DNA of 64,000 bases from Lachnospiraceae bacterium (lineage in GTDB: Bacteria; Bacillota; Clostridia; Lachnospirales; Lachnospiraceae). A program made the position numbers and the translations under genes. The notes under the pieces were generated by a model. The model saw only the letters and a program-made list of their open reading frames with translations. It did not search any database and was not told where the DNA came from. Location: positions 57,780-121,779 of the forward strand of contig JAFZQY010000046.1 of the NCBI GenBank assembly GCA_017620155.1, read 5' to 3'. Within the stretch, counting starts at the first letter, position 1. Every line of letters starts with the position of its first letter. Shown here in pieces: positions 9,227-17,310 of the stretch.

Positions 9227-10276
9227 CTAATAATATCCTGATCTGTTTTTTTCTGTTACGAATTCTTCAAATCTCGGTAATGCCAGATTGACATGCCCAT
9301 ATTGGTCTGATGATAGAATCCCCTTTTTCATGAGCCTGTCACGATACACCGAGAACTCCGATGTAGAAAACCCTATGCCTTCTCTTATATCAGCAACTCG
9401 GGTTTTATGTGACGATGCCATCTCACAGATTATCTCCTTATCCTTTGCGGAGAGTTCAGACCAGATCTTATCATATACATATTCTGCCAGATATTGATCA
9501 TATTCCGGGAGTATTTCCTGCAAAGCAGATACCCCTTTCTCCCAAACCAGATAGCCCAAAACCTGAAAAGCAAACGAGTACCCCCTCGTGAGCCTTGCCA
9601 TATCTTCAGCAATACTGTCATCTGTATCAAACACCTTCTTATAGCTTGTCTTTACAGCTGTAAAATTAAGTGGTTCAAGCAGCAATTTAGGAGCTCTGTA
9701 CAGAAAGGTCAGAGATTTGTCATTCTGAAGAGAGTTTATGTTTTCATACAGCCCTGTCATAAGCAGATATATAGGATAATTCTTCCTGATATATATCTGA
9801 TAAGATGCTGCAAAAGCTTTAATGTTGGGATTATTAGTGACCTCATCGACAGTCACGAGTAGTTTTCTTCCAAGTTGAGCAATATTCTCAAGCATGTGTC
9901 TTATCGCTATATCCATATCTATTATAGATACACCGTTTTCTACTGACACCCCTAATCCCAAAACAGACAGATCGATCTTTGACTTCACCATCCTGTCTCG
10001 AACAGTAATATCAGAGTATAAAGCCGCAGCTAAACTGTGAAGCATATCGATCTCAGGATTTAACTCAACTACCATCCAGGACTCATCTTTAGCTATAGTC
10101 TCTGAAATGCTCGTCATCATCACGGTTTTGCCGCATCCTCTTACACCGGTAAGGATATATGCATTGGTGGATGGATTCTCCGATTGAAATGTATCAACAA
10201 TCTGTGAACTCTGCGTAAGCCTGTTTATGTATCTATTGGGTATTTGACCAAACGAAATATTAAAGGGATTGTTCAT
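9227..10276 (-). CDS. AAA/STAND-type ATP-binding protein with C-terminal winged helix
   Basis: A 349-residue protein. Walker A is GVRGCGKT (residues about 45-52), the Walker B-like strand is LLVTVDEVTN (near 145), and LLMTGLYENI follows as a sensor-like strand. The order resembles archaeal-type/AAA_16 ATPases. The C-terminal 80 residues (IICEMASSHKTRVADIREGIG, then a helix and MKKGILS) look like a winged-helix DNA-binding domain. The cellular role of such stand-alone proteins is not established; regulation or mobile-element association are options. It separates two glycosyltransferase paralogues and has its own promoter region of TTTTATATC repeats, which fits a gene that regulates itself through the winged helix (inference). 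Confidence 0.75.
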   Translation of the reverse strand: MNNPFNISFGQIPNRYINRLTQSSQIVDTFQSENPSTNAYILTGVRGCGKTVMMTSISETIAKDESWMVVELNPEIDMLHSLAAALYSDITVRDRMVKSKIDLSVLGLGVSVENGVSIIDMDIAIRHMLENIAQLGRKLLVTVDEVTNNPNIKAFAASYQIYIRKNYPIYLLMTGLYENINSLQNDKSLTFLYRAPKLLLEPLNFTAVKTSYKKVFDTDDSIAEDMARLTRGYSFAFQVLGYLVWEKGVSALQEILPEYDQYLAEYVYDKIWSELSAKDKEIICEMASSHKTRVADIREGIGFSTSEFSVYRDRLMKKGILSSDQYGHVNLALPRFEEFVTEKNRSGYY

Positions 10277-10286
10277 TCCGGTTGTC

Positions 10287-10375
10287 CTTTTTATATGTTT
10301 TTATATCTTTGTTGGTTCTTTTATATCTTTTTATATCTTGACATTGATTTTATATCCTTTTATATCTTTGGTCAA
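10287..10375 (-). promoter_or_regulatory. Promoter and array of six TTTTATATC-like direct repeats
   Basis: Six near-identical copies of TTTTATATC/G (GATATAAAA on the coding strand) occur between 10287 and 10370, immediately upstream of the AAA ATPase ATG. A minus-strand promoter is readable: TTGACC (10370-10375), a 17-bp spacer, then TAAAAT (10347-10352), with the -10 inside one repeat. The repeats cover the promoter, the presumed start site and the leader, the arrangement expected of a cooperative operator. No other gene starts here. Confidence 0.6.
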
Positions 10376-10445
10376 CTTTTTCTTATTAGCCAAAAAACAA
10401 GTCAAAAATAATCGAAAACGCGGCAAAATGCCCCGAAATTTTTCT

Positions 10446-10474
10446 AAAAAACGGGGCAATTTGCCCCGTTTTTT
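10446..10474 (-). terminator. Intrinsic terminator, usable in both directions
   Basis: A perfect stem of about 10 bp (AACGGGGCAA / TTGCCCCGTT) is flanked by an A-run and a T-run. On the minus strand it directly follows the stop codon of the glycosyltransferase at 10474-11727 and ends in T residues. Confidence 0.9.
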
Positions 10475-11727
10475 CACGCTATTGTTTCGAGCATCCTGTC
10501 CACGCGCTCACTCAAGGAGAAATCTCTCAGTACTTTCTGCCATCCCGCTTCAGCCATATCTTTTCTCTCGGAATCGTGTGACAGATAATACTCAATCTTC
10601 GTCATCAGTTCATCATAATCTTCGTAATAATCAAATTCTTCGCCCGGGACGAAGTATTCGCAAAGTTCAGCCTGGTAATTACTTAAGAGAAATCCTCCCG
10701 CGCTCATTATGTCGAGAGCACGCAATGGGATGCCTGTTAAAATGCTTCGGAGAGTGATGTTTAAGTTGATCTTCGAATGAGAGAAGATCCGGTACATTTC
10801 GTCTGAATAGTCCACAGGACCGCGGTTATTGATACCCGGGATACGAAGCGAGGTGTCGTGGGTGTAGAGATTTACCTGCATTCCACGATCGTTCCCGGCC
10901 GGTGCCACACCTGCATCAATCCGGTGCGCCTCCACTTTCTGTCCCAGCATCGTCAGAATATCCCGTCTCTCGATTGCGGTCACCTGTCTGGATAACACGA
11001 ACTGCGAGTATATCTTCGCCGGTGTCATCGCGTTGGTCGAATTCGGATCCGTAGGATAGCCCTTCTGCATCTCGGCTTCTATCTCGGGCGTGATGAACTG
11101 TTCCAGGAAGTTCATCCCGTATATATGCTTCTGTGTTTCTATGATGCCATCCAGATAGCCGTGAACGTACGGATCTATGTTCGCGAACTTATCGTATAGC
11201 CTGTGCTTGGGCTCGGTATACATGGAGCCTATGAAGGAAACGTCAGCAATGTATTCAGGGGCGAACCCTGATGCGGTCGTCGCGTCTGCGACCGCCCTTC
11301 CCGTTTCGAAATCCCTGCACACAACTCCCAGCGGCAGATGATGAACGGTCGTGATCCCTCCTGAGGCAAACTCCTCATACACGCCTCTGTCAAATACGAA
11401 TATCCGGTTCACGGAGTTGAGTATCGTCGGTGAATACAGATCAAAAGCCGGTGAGTCATATATCCATGAGATATACGGAACATGCGCTTCTTCACAGGCA
11501 TTGGAAACATCGGGGAAATAATGATATGAGAATACATAGTCCGGCGAGAACGATTCCAGGCACTCACGCAGATCCTTAACTGCCTTTTCCTTTTCCGCGC
11601 CCTTCGCATGTCCGTCAAAAGAAGTCTTCCGGACGTCATACCCGCGCGCCCCGAAGAGGTCTTCGATATTTTTATTGCCATATGCGTTCCAGTCGATCAG
11701 AATTACTTTCATATCAGATTTCGCCAA
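10474..11727 (-). CDS. CgeB-like glycosyltransferase (Glyco_trans_1_2 type), copy C
   Basis: A 417-residue paralogue of the gene at 8011-9216 with the same order of landmarks: VILIDWNAYGNKNIEDLF, YISWIYDSPAFDLYS, VSFIGSMYTEPKHRLYD and the C-terminal INLNITLRSILTGIPLRALD. It differs mainly by an insertion around residues 275-300 (EAHRIDAGVAPAGNDRG). It is expected to be a cytoplasmic GT-B enzyme for surface or flagellar glycosylation; acceptor and sugar are unknown. It starts 13 bp after the DUF4143 ATPase gene and is followed by a strong terminator, so those two genes form one transcription unit. Confidence 0.82.
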   Translation of the reverse strand: MAKSDMKVILIDWNAYGNKNIEDLFGARGYDVRKTSFDGHAKGAEKEKAVKDLRECLESFSPDYVFSYHYFPDVSNACEEAHVPYISWIYDSPAFDLYSPTILNSVNRIFVFDRGVYEEFASGGITTVHHLPLGVVCRDFETGRAVADATTASGFAPEYIADVSFIGSMYTEPKHRLYDKFANIDPYVHGYLDGIIETQKHIYGMNFLEQFITPEIEAEMQKGYPTDPNSTNAMTPAKIYSQFVLSRQVTAIERRDILTMLGQKVEAHRIDAGVAPAGNDRGMQVNLYTHDTSLRIPGINNRGPVDYSDEMYRIFSHSKINLNITLRSILTGIPLRALDIMSAGGFLLSNYQAELCEYFVPGEEFDYYEDYDELMTKIEYYLSHDSERKDMAEAGWQKVLRDFSLSERVDRMLETIA

Positions 11728-11739
11728 CCCAAAACCTCA

Positions 11740-13047
11740 TCACACAAACATCACCATATACAGCGGAAGGCTTATGACTCCATTATCCGATACGCCCAGA
11801 TTGCCATCCAAAAACTTGTATGCCAGATTGATTTCCGTTTCATTTTTCATGATACTATTTAATGAAGAAGCACGATTATTCCCGCTCTTCACCTCTATGG
11901 GAATAATCTGCCCATCTTTCTGGATCAGGAACTCCACTTCCTTCTTCGTGTGATCATTTTTGTAAAAATATAGCTTATATCCTTTTTTATATAACGCATC
12001 TGCTATAGCACATTCGTACAGGCCGCCCTTAGAATTGCCAGCAAGAGTGTTTTCCACGATATGCTGCTTCAGTGAAAAGTCCTTCATGGATACCAACAAT
12101 GAAATATCCGTGGTATATGCGCGAAAGAAATCATCCCTCGAATAATCATCCAGATCGTAACGGATATCACTGACAAGTCTGCATAATGTTATTATATCAG
12201 CCCTAAGCAACCATTCGATGCTGGAATAATACTTTTGAGCTCTGGCGCCATGCTCAATCTCCTTATACTGAAATTTATGGTTTTCCTTATCCAACAGTTG
12301 TTTGGAGAGCGAAAGATAACATTTTTCAGCTTTGATCTTTTCCTCCGCATGCGCATAATGAGCTATATCGTATTGATAACCGGTCAGCAGATTTCTCTGT
12401 ATCCTGTCCACCTCTCTATAATCCCTGGTGTACACATATGTTTCCACCGCCTCAGGCATCCCTCCAATAGCCATGTATTGCCTGAAGTAATTCATCATCT
12501 GAGTATGTATCGCATCCGGTATTACCTTATTGTCATCAAAATATGAATGTACAGCGTCGATCAAATCGGCAGATATCCCACACCCCCATAGAAATTCTTC
12601 AAAATCCAATCCATACATATCTATATGATCAACGTATCCAACAGGGTATGAAGACGGGCGTTTGTAATCAATTCCCAACAACGAGCCTGAGCATATCACA
12701 TCATATCTGTTGTCAATCGCCCAGAACTTTAAGGACGTGATGGCATTTTCACACTCCTGTATCTCATCCAGGAATATGAGTGACTTATGAGGATCGAGTT
12801 TCTTTTCGGGGAATCTGAATCTGAGAGCCGTGATCATACTTTGAACATCAAGGTCTCCCGCAAATATATCCGAAGCAGAAGGCATCTCCTTGAAGTTTAT
12901 CTCTATTACCTCTTCATATTCGTCTTCCGCAAACCGCTCAATAATATATGTCTTTCCCGTCTGTCTGGCACCCCGGACAACAAGACAGTTTTTGTCTTTA
13001 TTATTTTTCCATTCTTTAAGTCGCTCAGTTATCTTTCTTTTTAGCAT
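11740..13047 (-). CDS. AAA_14/DUF4143 ATPase
   Basis: A 435-residue protein of the widespread AAA_14 + DUF4143 family. Walker A is RGARQTGKT (residues about 25-33), Walker B is LIFLDEIQEC (near 90), with CSGSLLGI as sensor 1. The C-terminal DUF4143 half carries a PD-(D/E)XK-like pattern: VEFLIQKDGQIIPIEVKSG near residue 380. Such proteins are abundant and mobile in Firmicutes and Bacteroidetes; their function is unproven. The ATG at 13045-13047 is preceded by AGAGGG. A strong promoter (TTGTCC, 17 bp, TATAAT at 13141-13169) and three evenly spaced repeats precede it. The glycosyltransferase downstream would be driven by this promoter. Confidence 0.88.
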   Translation of the reverse strand: MLKRKITERLKEWKNNKDKNCLVVRGARQTGKTYIIERFAEDEYEEVIEINFKEMPSASDIFAGDLDVQSMITALRFRFPEKKLDPHKSLIFLDEIQECENAITSLKFWAIDNRYDVICSGSLLGIDYKRPSSYPVGYVDHIDMYGLDFEEFLWGCGISADLIDAVHSYFDDNKVIPDAIHTQMMNYFRQYMAIGGMPEAVETYVYTRDYREVDRIQRNLLTGYQYDIAHYAHAEEKIKAEKCYLSLSKQLLDKENHKFQYKEIEHGARAQKYYSSIEWLLRADIITLCRLVSDIRYDLDDYSRDDFFRAYTTDISLLVSMKDFSLKQHIVENTLAGNSKGGLYECAIADALYKKGYKLYFYKNDHTKKEVEFLIQKDGQIIPIEVKSGNNRASSLNSIMKNETEINLAYKFLDGNLGVSDNGVISLPLYMVMFV

Positions 13048-13060
13048 GCCAACCCTCTTA

Positions 13061-13169
13061 TCAACATTTTAGAAATTAACAATGTATGCATCATCAACAT
13101 TTTGGAGTGTTAAAATGAACGCATATGAACATTTTTGAATATTATACCACTATCAAAGAATCGGGACAA
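13061..13169 (-). promoter_or_regulatory. Promoter of DUF4143 gene with three evenly spaced repeats
   Basis: On the minus strand TTGTCC (13164-13169), a 17-bp spacer and TATAAT (13141-13146) form a good sigma-A promoter. Downstream of it, covering the likely start site and leader, the decamer T(C/G)AACATTTT occurs at 13061, 13094 and 13126 on the plus strand, at intervals of 33 and 32 bp (three helical turns). This is consistent with an operator bound by a multimeric protein. Confidence 0.6.
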
Positions 13170-13248
13170 GAAATGGTAGTGTTCTCTCTAATTTTCTCCA
13201 AATATAAGGTATTTTAGCCAATGTTGCAATTCAATACATATATGATAA

Positions 13249-13400
13249 TTGACATTTTTTCTGACAAGATGCTACGCTTTAGTTGGAGAAATCCTCATCG
13301 CAAAAAATGACGAGTGACGGTTCTGACTCGTCGAAAATATAAAATAATGACCGAGCGATGATGAGTGTGGCAGGGCTTTTGTCCTGCCGCATTTTTGTTT
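13249..13400 (+). ncRNA. Candidate small RNA with own promoter and terminator (no ORF)
   Basis: A complete plus-strand transcription unit lies in the 443-bp gap between two minus-strand genes. TTGACA (13249-13254), an 18-bp spacer and TACGCT with an upstream TG (13273-13278) form the promoter. The transcript from about 13285 folds: CTCATCGC (13294-13301) can pair with GCGATGATGAG near 13354-13364, enclosing a 7-bp hairpin GACGAGT/ACTCGTC (13309-13332). An 8-bp GC-rich terminator stem (13367-13390) follows, ending in ATTTTTGTTTT. Length is about 115 nt. No convincing coding frame or known RNA family was recognised. The rest of this gap holds the DUF4143 promoter and the ppdK terminator. Confidence 0.6.
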
Positions 13401-13450
13401 TCAGGAGATGTTTTATAGACTTTGATTATCAGATACTACGACAAATAAAA

Positions 13451-13473
13451 AACGGGGCCTGGATCAGGCCCCG
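13451..13473 (-). terminator. Terminator of ppdK
   Basis: An 11-bp stem AACGGGGCCTG/CAGGCCCCGTT with a 3-nt loop lies 18 bp beyond the ppdK stop. On the minus strand it is followed by TTTTTT. Confidence 0.92.
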
Positions 13474-13490
13474 TTGATTTGGTAATTTGC

Positions 13491-16136
13491 TTATTTCTGC
13501 TTCGCAGCGATGGCTGCCTGTGCAGCAGCAAGTCTTGCGATCGGCACACGGAAAGGTGAGCAGGATACGTAGTCAAGTCCGATCTCGTTGCAGAACTCTA
13601 CGGATGAAGGATCTCCGCCGTGCTCGCCGCAGATACCTACATGGAGGTTCGGATTGACGGGCTTGCCCAGATCCATACTCATCTTCATGAGCTTGCCTAC
13701 ACCGTTTCTGTCAAGTTTTGCGAAAGGATCGTTCTCAAAGATTTTCGCATCATAGTATGCATCCAGGAACTTGCCTGCATCGTCTCTTGAGAATCCGTAT
13801 GTCATCTGAGTCAGGTCGTTAGTACCGAAGCAGAAGAAGTCTGCGTTGGCTGCGATCTCGTCAGCGGTAAGAGCAGCTCTCGGGATCTCGATCATGGTAC
13901 CTACCTGGTACTCAAGCTTGTAATTAGCTGCCTTGATCTCTTCTTCAGCTGTCTCAACGACTATCTTCTTAACGAATACGAACTCTTTGACATCACCGAT
14001 CAGAGGGATCATGATCTCGGGAGTGACCTTCCAGTTGGTATGCTTCTTGGATACGTTGATGGCTGCCCTGATGACAGCCTTGGTCTGCATCTTGGCGATC
14101 TCGGGATATGTAACGGCGAGACGGCATCCGCGGTGTCCCATCATGGGGTTGAACTCATGGAGTGATGCGATCATGGCCTTGATCTCTTCAACAGTCTTTC
14201 CTTTGGCCTTGGCCAGTTTCTCGATGTCGGCATCCTCGGTGGGCACGAACTCATGAAGCGGTGGATCGAGGAATCTGATGGTTACCGGATATCCTTCAAG
14301 AGCTTCATAGAGTTTCTCGAAGTCGCCCTGCTGATAAGGCAGGATCTTGTCGAGTGCCACTTCTCTCTCTTCTACGGAGTCGGAGCAGATCATCTCTCTG
14401 AACGCATCTATACGATCGGGCTCGAAGAACATGTGCTCTGTACGGCAAAGACCGATACCTTCTGCACCGAGTTCGCGTGCCTTACGTGCGTCTGCGGGAG
14501 TATCCGCATTGGTACGAACCTTCATGGTACGGAACTTATCAGCCCAACCCATGATGCGTCCGAACTCGCCTGCGATGGTCGCATCAACTGTAGGAATGAT
14601 TCCGTCGTAGATGTTACCTGTGGAACCGTCAAGTGAGATATAATCGCCCTCTTTATAAGTCTTGCCTGCAAGGGTGAACTTCTTGTTCTCTTCATCCATC
14701 ACGATGTCGCCGCATCCGGATACGCAGCAGGTACCCATGCCTCTGGCAACAACAGCAGCATGTGATGTCATACCGCCGCGGACTGTCAGGATACCCTGAG
14801 CAACCTTCATGCCGGTGATATCTTCGGGAGAAGTCTCAAGACGTACGAGTACGACTTTCTCTCCTCTTTCAAACCATGCTTCCGCATCTTCAGCGGTAAA
14901 TACGATCTTACCGCATGCAGCACCGGGTGATGCACCCAGGCCCTTGCCTGCGGGCTCTGCCTTCTTGATCTCTCCTGCATCGAACTGGGGATGAAGCAGT
15001 GTATCCAGGTTTCTGGGATCGATCATCGCTACAGCTTCTTCTTCGGTCTTGCGGCCCTCATCAACGAGGTCGCATGCGATCTTAAGAGCTGCCTGAGCGG
15101 TACGCTTGCCGTTACGGCACTGGAGCATGTAGAGCTTGCCGTTTTCTACGGTGAACTCCATGTCCTGCATGTCGCGGTAGTGCTTCTCGAGAATCTTGCA
15201 AACCTTGGTGAACTGATCGTAAGCTTCGGGGAACTTCTGCTCCATCTCGCTGATGTGCATGGGAGTACGGATACCTGCAACAACGTCCTCACCCTGTGCA
15301 TTAACGAGGAACTCACCCATCAGCTTCTTCTCGCCGGTAGCTGGATCACGTGTAAATGCAACACCGGTACCCGAGTTGTTATTCAGGTTACCGAATACCA
15401 TGGGCATTACGGATACCGCTGTACCCCAGCTGTAAGGGATGTCGTTGTCACGGCGGTATACGTTGGCTCTCGGGTTATCCCATGAACGGAAAACTGCCTT
15501 GATGGCTTCTTTTAACTGAACGATGGGATCGGTAGGGAAGTCCTCACCAAGCTCATTCTTGTACTCTTCCTTGAACTGCTCTGCGAGTTCCTTAAGATCC
15601 TCGGCGGTTAAGTCAACGTCGAACTTTACGCCCTTTTTCTCCTTCATCGCATCGATGAGCTGCTCGAAATGCTTCTTGCCCACGCCCATAACGACGTCGG
15701 AGAACATCTGTATGAATCTGCGATAGGAATCATAAACGAAACGCTCGAACTTGGGATCGGGATTGCCGGCGATCATTGCGGCCACAACTTCCTCGTTAAG
15801 TCCGAGGTTCAGGATCGTATCCATCATGCCGGGCATGGATGCGCGGGCACCGGAACGAACGGAAACGAGAAGCGGCTTCTCGGGATCACCGAAATACTTA
15901 TCGTTGATCATCTCTATACGACCTACGAACTCCATGATGGAGCTCATGATCTCATCATTTATCTGTCTGCCGTCTTCATAGTACTGGTTACAGGCTTCGG
16001 TAGTTACGGTAAAACCCTGAGGCACGGGAAGACCGATGTTGGTCATCTCGGCAAGATTCGCACCTTTACCACCCAAAAGCTCGCGCATGTTGGCGTTGCC
16101 TTCGGTAAACAGATACACCCATTTTTTATGAGCCAT
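13491..16136 (-). CDS. ppdK: Pyruvate, phosphate dikinase
   Basis: 881 residues, the usual size. The enzyme interconverts pyruvate + ATP + Pi with phosphoenolpyruvate + AMP + PPi in the cytoplasm, a common glycolytic/gluconeogenic route in anaerobic Firmicutes. Visible parts are the N-terminal ATP-grasp domain (KWVYLFTEGNANMRELLGGK, GARASMPGMMDTILNLG), the swivelling phosphohistidine domain with GGMTSHAAVVARGMG (His near 458), and the C-terminal TIM barrel (GHRGCRLAVTYPEI, FGTNDLTQM, ICGEHGGDP). The start is ATG 16134-16136, preceded by AAGGGGG; an in-frame upstream extension to 16232 lacks a ribosome site and does not look like the family. The gene stands alone between two terminators. Confidence 0.98.
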   Translation of the reverse strand: MAHKKWVYLFTEGNANMRELLGGKGANLAEMTNIGLPVPQGFTVTTEACNQYYEDGRQINDEIMSSIMEFVGRIEMINDKYFGDPEKPLLVSVRSGARASMPGMMDTILNLGLNEEVVAAMIAGNPDPKFERFVYDSYRRFIQMFSDVVMGVGKKHFEQLIDAMKEKKGVKFDVDLTAEDLKELAEQFKEEYKNELGEDFPTDPIVQLKEAIKAVFRSWDNPRANVYRRDNDIPYSWGTAVSVMPMVFGNLNNNSGTGVAFTRDPATGEKKLMGEFLVNAQGEDVVAGIRTPMHISEMEQKFPEAYDQFTKVCKILEKHYRDMQDMEFTVENGKLYMLQCRNGKRTAQAALKIACDLVDEGRKTEEEAVAMIDPRNLDTLLHPQFDAGEIKKAEPAGKGLGASPGAACGKIVFTAEDAEAWFERGEKVVLVRLETSPEDITGMKVAQGILTVRGGMTSHAAVVARGMGTCCVSGCGDIVMDEENKKFTLAGKTYKEGDYISLDGSTGNIYDGIIPTVDATIAGEFGRIMGWADKFRTMKVRTNADTPADARKARELGAEGIGLCRTEHMFFEPDRIDAFREMICSDSVEEREVALDKILPYQQGDFEKLYEALEGYPVTIRFLDPPLHEFVPTEDADIEKLAKAKGKTVEEIKAMIASLHEFNPMMGHRGCRLAVTYPEIAKMQTKAVIRAAINVSKKHTNWKVTPEIMIPLIGDVKEFVFVKKIVVETAEEEIKAANYKLEYQVGTMIEIPRAALTADEIAANADFFCFGTNDLTQMTYGFSRDDAGKFLDAYYDAKIFENDPFAKLDRNGVGKLMKMSMDLGKPVNPNLHVGICGEHGGDPSSVEFCNEIGLDYVSCSPFRVPIARLAAAQAAIAAKQK

Positions 16137-16213
16137 AGCTAAACCCCCTTGAAATAAATTGATTAGTAGATGCGACGAATTTGATGTCGTAACGTATATT
16201 TTACTACAAAAAA

Positions 16214-16237
16214 GGCGCGTGGTCAAAGCCACGCGCC
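16214..16237 (-). terminator. Terminator of the lipoprotein gene at 16272
   Basis: A 9-bp GC-rich stem (GGCGCGTGG/CCACGCGCC) with a 6-nt loop, followed on the minus strand by TTTTTT. It lies 34 bp beyond the lipoprotein stop and upstream of ppdK. Confidence 0.92.
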
Positions 16238-16271
16238 TAGCAAAGTTAATGTTTTTTCAGACCGGTCTTAA

Positions 16272-17123
16272 TTACTTAACTGTCACGCTTGTTACGTGAG
16301 GCTGAGGTCCTTCATACCAGTACATGAAACCTTCAACATCAATGGTATCGCCTACGTTAAGGCCCTCAACTGCCTTGTATACGTCAGTATCGGAACCGCA
16401 CAGATAAGACTCTACGCAGAATGTATAGGTCTCGCCGTCCTTGGATACGTTGAAGTAAAGGTCATCACCCTGTGAACCTGAACCGTCCCAGTTGTAAAGG
16501 AATGCTGCTTCGTCATCGCCTGATGCTTCTACTGTCATGCCCTTGAATGCTACGAACTGGTTCATGTAATCAGCGATAGCGTCGCTGCCGAGCTTATCGG
16601 TCACATCAGCTGCGCTTGCAACGAAAGTCTCGCCATCCTCTGCGATAGAGTATGTAGCGTCTGTGATCTCAACTTCGCCTGACCACTCAGACTTGTAACC
16701 CGTTACAATGATCTTGGTACCGGGTACCATCTTTTCATAATCTTCCTCGCTGCAGGGCATGTTGTAAAGGAAGTATGCTCCGTCCTTATCCTGGGTATAG
16801 AATGTAGCCATTCCTACGCCTTCATTCTCCCACCATCCCTGCTTAGCCTGTACGTAAGTCTCAACGGTTACTTCGGAGTCAAGCTCTGCATCAATATAGT
16901 CAGCATATGTAAATACGCCGCCTGCGTTCTCAGTCTCTTCTACTTCATCTTCTACAGCCTCAGCAACCTCTTCAGCTGCCTCTTCAACTGTTTCTTCTAC
17001 AGTCTCAGCTGCTTCCTCTACTGCCTCTGTAGCAGTGTTTACAGCTTCCTCTGTCTTTCCGCATGCTGCAAGGCTGAGAACCATAGCAGATGCAAGAAGT
17101 GTTGCTACGATCTTCTTTTTCAT
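16272..17123 (-). CDS. Secreted lipoprotein with Glu/Ala-rich linker and OB-fold-like repeats
   Basis: 283 residues from the ATG at 17121-17123, which follows GGAGGAG at ideal distance; a longer in-frame start upstream lacks this. The N-terminus KKKIVATLLASAMVLSLAAC is a lipoprotein signal with lipobox LAAC, so the mature protein should be anchored to the outer face of the membrane. Residues about 25-70 are an acidic Glu/Ala/Val repeat (VEEAAETVEETVEEAAEE) that would form a stiff charged helix. The rest has two similar halves with patterns such as VPGTKIIVTGYKSEW and NVGDTIDVEGFMYWYEG, reminiscent of OB-fold domains. Function unknown. It is a single-gene unit with a hairpin-rich leader. Confidence 0.7.
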   Translation of the reverse strand: MKKKIVATLLASAMVLSLAACGKTEEAVNTATEAVEEAAETVEETVEEAAEEVAEAVEDEVEETENAGGVFTYADYIDAELDSEVTVETYVQAKQGWWENEGVGMATFYTQDKDGAYFLYNMPCSEEDYEKMVPGTKIIVTGYKSEWSGEVEITDATYSIAEDGETFVASAADVTDKLGSDAIADYMNQFVAFKGMTVEASGDDEAAFLYNWDGSGSQGDDLYFNVSKDGETYTFCVESYLCGSDTDVYKAVEGLNVGDTIDVEGFMYWYEGPQPHVTSVTVK

Positions 17124-17162
17124 AATTAAATCTCCTCCTGTGGGGCATAAGCCCTGATAAAA

Positions 17163-17247
17163 TGCGTCATAAGACGCACACAAAAATGAGTGTGAGTTTC
17201 CCCACACTCATATTTTCGTGTAAACGCTTAAGATAAACAATCGTCAA
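17163..17247 (-). promoter_or_regulatory. Leader with two hairpins and a weak promoter before the lipoprotein gene
   Basis: Read on the minus strand: TTGACG (17242-17247), 17 bp, then a weak -10 TTTACA. A 9-bp hairpin ATGAGTGTG/CACACTCAT follows (17186-17211), succeeded by TTTTTG, then a 6-bp hairpin TGCGTC/GACGCA (17163-17178) followed by TTTT. The first may terminate transcription from the upstream glycosyltransferase (stop 17311) or attenuate this gene. Confidence 0.45.
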
Positions 17248-17310
17248 AATATCTAATCTTAGCGGATTTATCACACCCTGCTTGTTAAAAAAACACTATA
17301 CGCCTGATAT

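Noticed and set aside
10287-10375. Replication-type iterons or a CRISPR leader
   Set aside because: No replication gene, no spacers; the copies overlap a sigma-A promoter of the ATPase gene.
9227-13047. Antiviral defence island formed by the two ATPases
   Set aside because: Neither ATPase is accompanied by a recognisable nuclease, toxin or sensor gene; neighbours are glycosyltransferases. The DUF4143 nuclease-like motif alone is insufficient.
15669-16142. Long plus-strand frames opposite ppdK, flgK and rfbB
   Set aside because: Shadows of strongly conserved minus-strand genes; no ribosome sites or protein-family features.
16137-16232. N-terminal extension of ppdK
   Set aside because: The extension lacks a ribosome site and family similarity; AAGGGGG precedes the internal ATG at 16136.
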